Source: an uncultured Burkholderiales bacterium
GTDB taxonomy: Bacteria > Pseudomonadota > Gammaproteobacteria > Burkholderiales > Burkholderiaceae_F
Reading direction: 5' to 3'
Assembly: GCA_903871435.1 (NCBI GenBank)
Contig: CAIQGU010000028.1
Location: 1-7,538, forward strand
Length of the DNA stretch: 7,538 bases
Part shown: piece after piece, positions 5,411 to 7,538 of the stretch
Numbering within the stretch: the stretch's first letter is position 1
Layout of the letters: every line of letters starts with the position of its first letter
The notes under the pieces: generated by a model
The model's input: only the letters and a program-made list of their open reading frames with translations
What the model was told of the DNA's origin: nothing
The model's database searches: none
Made by a program: the position numbers and the translations under genes

Positions 5411-6792
5411 TGAAGCCCATGCCGATGATTCACGTTCCCATGCCCGTTCCGCGGCAAGCCGCGCGCCATGTCGGTGCGGGTGCCGCCTGCCTTGCCTTTG
5501 CCCTGGCCAGCGCTCCAGCGCTGGCGGCAGGAACCGATCTGCTGTCCCTGACGCGCGACGCCCTGCAGAACGACCCCACGTTCGCGTCCGCGCGCTTCAC
5601 GCAGCTTGCCGCGGCCGAATCCGAGCCGCAGGCCCGGGCGAATCTGCTGCCGAACCTGAGCGTGGGCGTATCGGAGAACGCCAACCGCCTGGACTACCGT
5701 TCGGTCAACTTCAACGTGCAGGAGACCTTCAACGCCTGGGGACCCACCCTGAACCTGACCGTGCCGGTCTACAACGCCCAGTATTGGGACAGCCTCACGC
5801 AAGCCAAGCTCACGGTGGCGCAAAGTGAAGCCCAGCTGGCGCAGGCGCGCTCCGATCTGCTCGTCCGGGTGGCCCAGGCGTACTTCGACGTGCTGGCCTC
5901 CCAGGATGCCCTGGCGGCGCTGCGCGAGAACAAGAAGGCGGTGTCGGAACAGCTGGCGCAGGCCAAGCGCGAGTTCGAGGTCGGCACCAAGACCATCGTC
6001 GATACGCACGAGGCCAAGGCCCGCTACGACCAGATCGATGCGCAGGAACAGGTCGCGCGTGGCGACCTCGCCATCAAGCAAAGCGCCTTGCGCGCCATCA
6101 TCGGCCACGACGCCGGCGAAATATCCAGCCTGCGGGACCCGATCACGCTGGCGCCGCCGCAACCCAACGACATCGATTCCTGGGCACGCAGTGCCGAATC
6201 CAGCAATTTCTCGGTGCTGGCTTCGCGCTCGGCCGATCAGATCGCACATTACGAGGTCAAGCGCGCGCGCGACGCCTATCTGCCGACCGTGAACATCACC
6301 GGCAGCATCGGCTACCAGCGCAGTGATCACGGCAACGTGTACCTCAACGGCAGCGATTCACAGACCAACTCCCAGCTGGGTCTCACGGTGACGGTGCCGG
6401 TGTTCACCGGCGGCGCCACGCAGAGCCGGGTGCGCGAGGCGCACGCGCGCGAAGACAAGGCCGATCAGGATCTGGAGTTCGCCCGCCGCACGGCGGCGCA
6501 GTCGGCGCGCCAGGCCTACACCGGCGTCGACTACGGACTGGCCCAGGTGCAGGCCCTGGAGTCGGCCGAGGTGTCGGCAAAGACGCAGGTCGATTCGACG
6601 CGGCTGGGCTACCAGGTGGGCATGCGCACCAACCTGGATATCCTCAATGCCAATACGCAGCTCTTCAATACCCAGCGCGACCTCAAGAAGGCCCGTTACG
6701 ACTTTCTCGTCAACGGCCTCAAGCTCAAGGCCGCCGCCGGCTCGCTGGCCGACGAGGACGTAGCGACCGTCAACGCACTGCTGCAGCGTTAA
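5410..6792 (+). CDS. tolC: TolC family outer-membrane efflux/type I secretion channel
   Basis: Predicted trimeric outer-membrane channel tunnel that docks with inner-membrane pumps for drug efflux and type I protein secretion. 460 residues including a signal peptide (hydrophobic core AACLAFALASAPALA, cleavage near A39/A40). The mature part shows the two OEP repeats, about 43-235 and 255-455. Each has a strand segment (TLNLTVPVYN at 113-122; LGLTVTVPVFTGG at 323-335) and long amphipathic helices, including FEVGTKTIVDTHEAKARY and YQVGMRTNLDILNANTQLFN. Length is close to E. coli TolC. The ATG at 5410 overlaps the preceding TGA by one base and has no separate Shine-Dalgarno, so coupled translation is likely; in-frame ATGs at codons 4, 6 and 11 are alternative starts. 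No pump genes adjoin it, as for a shared TolC. Its last 23 bp overlap the end of waaA on the other strand. Confidence 0.93.
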   Translation: MKPMPMIHVPMPVPRQAARHVGAGAACLAFALASAPALAAGTDLLSLTRDALQNDPTFASARFTQLAAAESEPQARANLLPNLSVGVSENANRLDYRSVNFNVQETFNAWGPTLNLTVPVYNAQYWDSLTQAKLTVAQSEAQLAQARSDLLVRVAQAYFDVLASQDALAALRENKKAVSEQLAQAKREFEVGTKTIVDTHEAKARYDQIDAQEQVARGDLAIKQSALRAIIGHDAGEISSLRDPITLAPPQPNDIDSWARSAESSNFSVLASRSADQIAHYEVKRARDAYLPTVNITGSIGYQRSDHGNVYLNGSDSQTNSQLGLTVTVPVFTGGATQSRVREAHAREDKADQDLEFARRTAAQSARQAYTGVDYGLAQVQALESAEVSAKTQVDSTRLGYQVGMRTNLDILNANTQLFNTQRDLKKARYDFLVNGLKLKAAAGSLADEDVATVNALLQR

Positions 6793-7538
6793 GTGCGCTG
6801 CGCAGCGTCTCATGGATCAGCGCCACCGTGCGCGCCGTGGCGCCCTGATGCGCATGAGCAAAATCCAGGCCTGCCATTGCCATGGCTTGCCGGGCGGCCG
6901 GATCTGCGTTGATGGCAAGCAGGCAATCCAGGACGTCACCGGCGTTACGGGCTGCACGCGCGGCGCCAGCAGCCACCGCGTCGGCGGCTGCAGCGGCAAA
7001 GTTGAACATGTGCGGTCCCAGCACGACCGGGCAGCCGCAGGCGCAGGCTTCAATGAGATTCTGGCCACCGAGCGGCAGCAGGCTGCCGCCGATAAGCGCG
7101 GCATCGGCCATGGCATAGTAGAGCGCCATCTCGCCCATGGAGTCGCCCAGCAGTATGGTGGCCGCCGCCGGGTCCGCGCGCGATGCATCCGCAAGCGCGT
7201 CCCGCGGTGCATCCTGCGGCCCGTCCCGCAGTGCATCCGGTGGTGACTCCGGCGGCAAATGCGGCGGTAAATCCGGCAGTAAATCCGGCAGTAAATCCCA
7301 CTGCGCTCGACGCAGCACCGCGGCGCCCGTTTCGCGCAACAGGCCCGCAACCGTGTCGAAGCGCTGGGGATGGCGGGGAACAAAAAGCAGCAGGGGTCGC
7401 GCTGCGGCGATATCCGGATGGGCCGCCACGGCCTCGAGGATGAGCTTTTCCTCGCCCTCGCGCGTGCTGGCAAAAAGCCAGATGGGCCGGTCGCCCAGCG
7501 CGGAGAGCAGGCGCTTGCGCAGGTCACGACCGCGCGCG
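6770..7538 (-). CDS. waaA: Kdo transferase WaaA (KdtA), N-terminus beyond the window
   Basis: 3-deoxy-D-manno-octulosonic acid transferase, a membrane-associated GT-B glycosyltransferase that adds Kdo from CMP-Kdo to lipid IVA in LPS core synthesis. The visible 255 residues are the C-terminal part; the frame is open to the right edge, so the acceptor domain and its catalytic glutamate are not in view. Recognised motifs in order: LFASTREGEEKLILEA, FVPRHPQRFD, LLGDSMGEMALYYAMAD, IGGSLLPLGGQNLIEAC and CPVVLGPHMFNF, all typical of the CMP-Kdo binding domain. Between HPQRF...RRAQW and ATILLGDSMGE there are about 40 extra residues of four-residue repeats (DLLP, DLPP, DALR, DAPR types) from a 12-bp tandem array. 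The frame stays open and the flanking motifs are intact, so the enzyme is probably functional. The stop codon lies within the tolC coding region. Confidence 0.93.
   Translation of the reverse strand, partial: ARGRDLRKRLLSALGDRPIWLFASTREGEEKLILEAVAAHPDIAAARPLLLFVPRHPQRFDTVAGLLRETGAAVLRRAQWDLLPDLLPDLPPHLPPESPPDALRDGPQDAPRDALADASRADPAAATILLGDSMGEMALYYAMADAALIGGSLLPLGGQNLIEACACGCPVVLGPHMFNFAAAAADAVAAGAARAARNAGDVLDCLLAINADPAARQAMAMAGLDFAHAHQGATARTVALIHETLRSALNAAAVR
7179..7298 (-). repeat. Ten-copy degenerate 12-bp tandem repeat inside waaA
   Basis: Exactly 120 bp can be split into ten 12-mers. Plus-strand examples: CGCGATGCATCC (7179), CGCGGTGCATCC (7203), CGCAGTGCATCC (7227), GGTGGTGACTCC (7239), GGCGGTAAATCC (7263), and two identical GGCAGTAAATCC (7275, 7287). 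The rough consensus is SGCRGTRMATCC. Read in the waaA frame, each unit gives four residues, mostly Asp-x-x-Pro/Arg. Identity rises toward the 7298 end, suggesting the newest copies are there. Confidence 0.92.

Noticed and set aside
7179..7298. The 12-bp array as a CRISPR array or plasmid-type iterons
   Set aside because: Units are contiguous without spacers, in frame, and lie inside a conserved coding gene.
7050..7527. Repetitive peptides in other frames across the waaA repeat (for example GFTAGFTAGFTA, or NPAVNPAVNP on the plus strand)
   Set aside because: Period-12 DNA yields four-residue repeats in all six frames; only the WaaA frame is continuous with conserved motifs on both sides.

Overview
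This window looks like ordinary chromosomal sequence from a GC-rich betaproteobacterium, most likely Burkholderiales and probably the Alcaligenaceae (Bordetella/Achromobacter relatives). The basis is the high GC content, the protein family signatures, and the neighbourhood of a PCMT-like methyltransferase, tolC and waaA. The genus is an inference. No mobile element, CRISPR array, tRNA or rRNA is visible.

Left part, minus strand (1-3522). Read in the direction of transcription, a diguanylate cyclase with an N-terminal sensory region (3522-2491) comes first. It is followed by a secreted M28 zinc peptidase (2389-893), and then, 2 nt after the peptidase stop codon, by a soluble PAS-containing sensor histidine kinase. 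The kinase starts at a GTG (890) and runs off the left edge of the window. The peptidase and kinase form a tight two-gene unit. The cyclase is separated from them by about 100 bp holding a terminator-like hairpin.

Middle part (3523-4651). A 250-bp gene-poor, locally AT-rich spacer separates the cyclase from yceH (DUF480/UPF0502 family, minus strand, 4444-3773). Between yceH and the plus-strand operon is a 207-bp divergent intergenic region. It contains two nested inverted repeats that abut the yceH start codon.

Right part. A divergent PCMT-family methyltransferase (4652-5410) is coupled through a TGATG overlap to tolC (5410-6792), the outer-membrane channel of efflux pumps and type I secretion. 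tolC overlaps by 23 bp, tail to tail, with waaA (Kdo transferase of lipid A/LPS synthesis, minus strand, truncated by the right edge). Both are cell-envelope genes.

The window holds no obviously new system. The most distinctive signals are: a degenerate ten-copy 12-bp tandem repeat that inserts about 40 residues into the catalytic C-terminal domain of WaaA; a three-copy 12-bp tandem repeat in the N-terminal tail of the methyltransferase; loss in that methyltransferase of the serine motif typical of isoaspartyl repair enzymes; and the nested inverted repeat at yceH.
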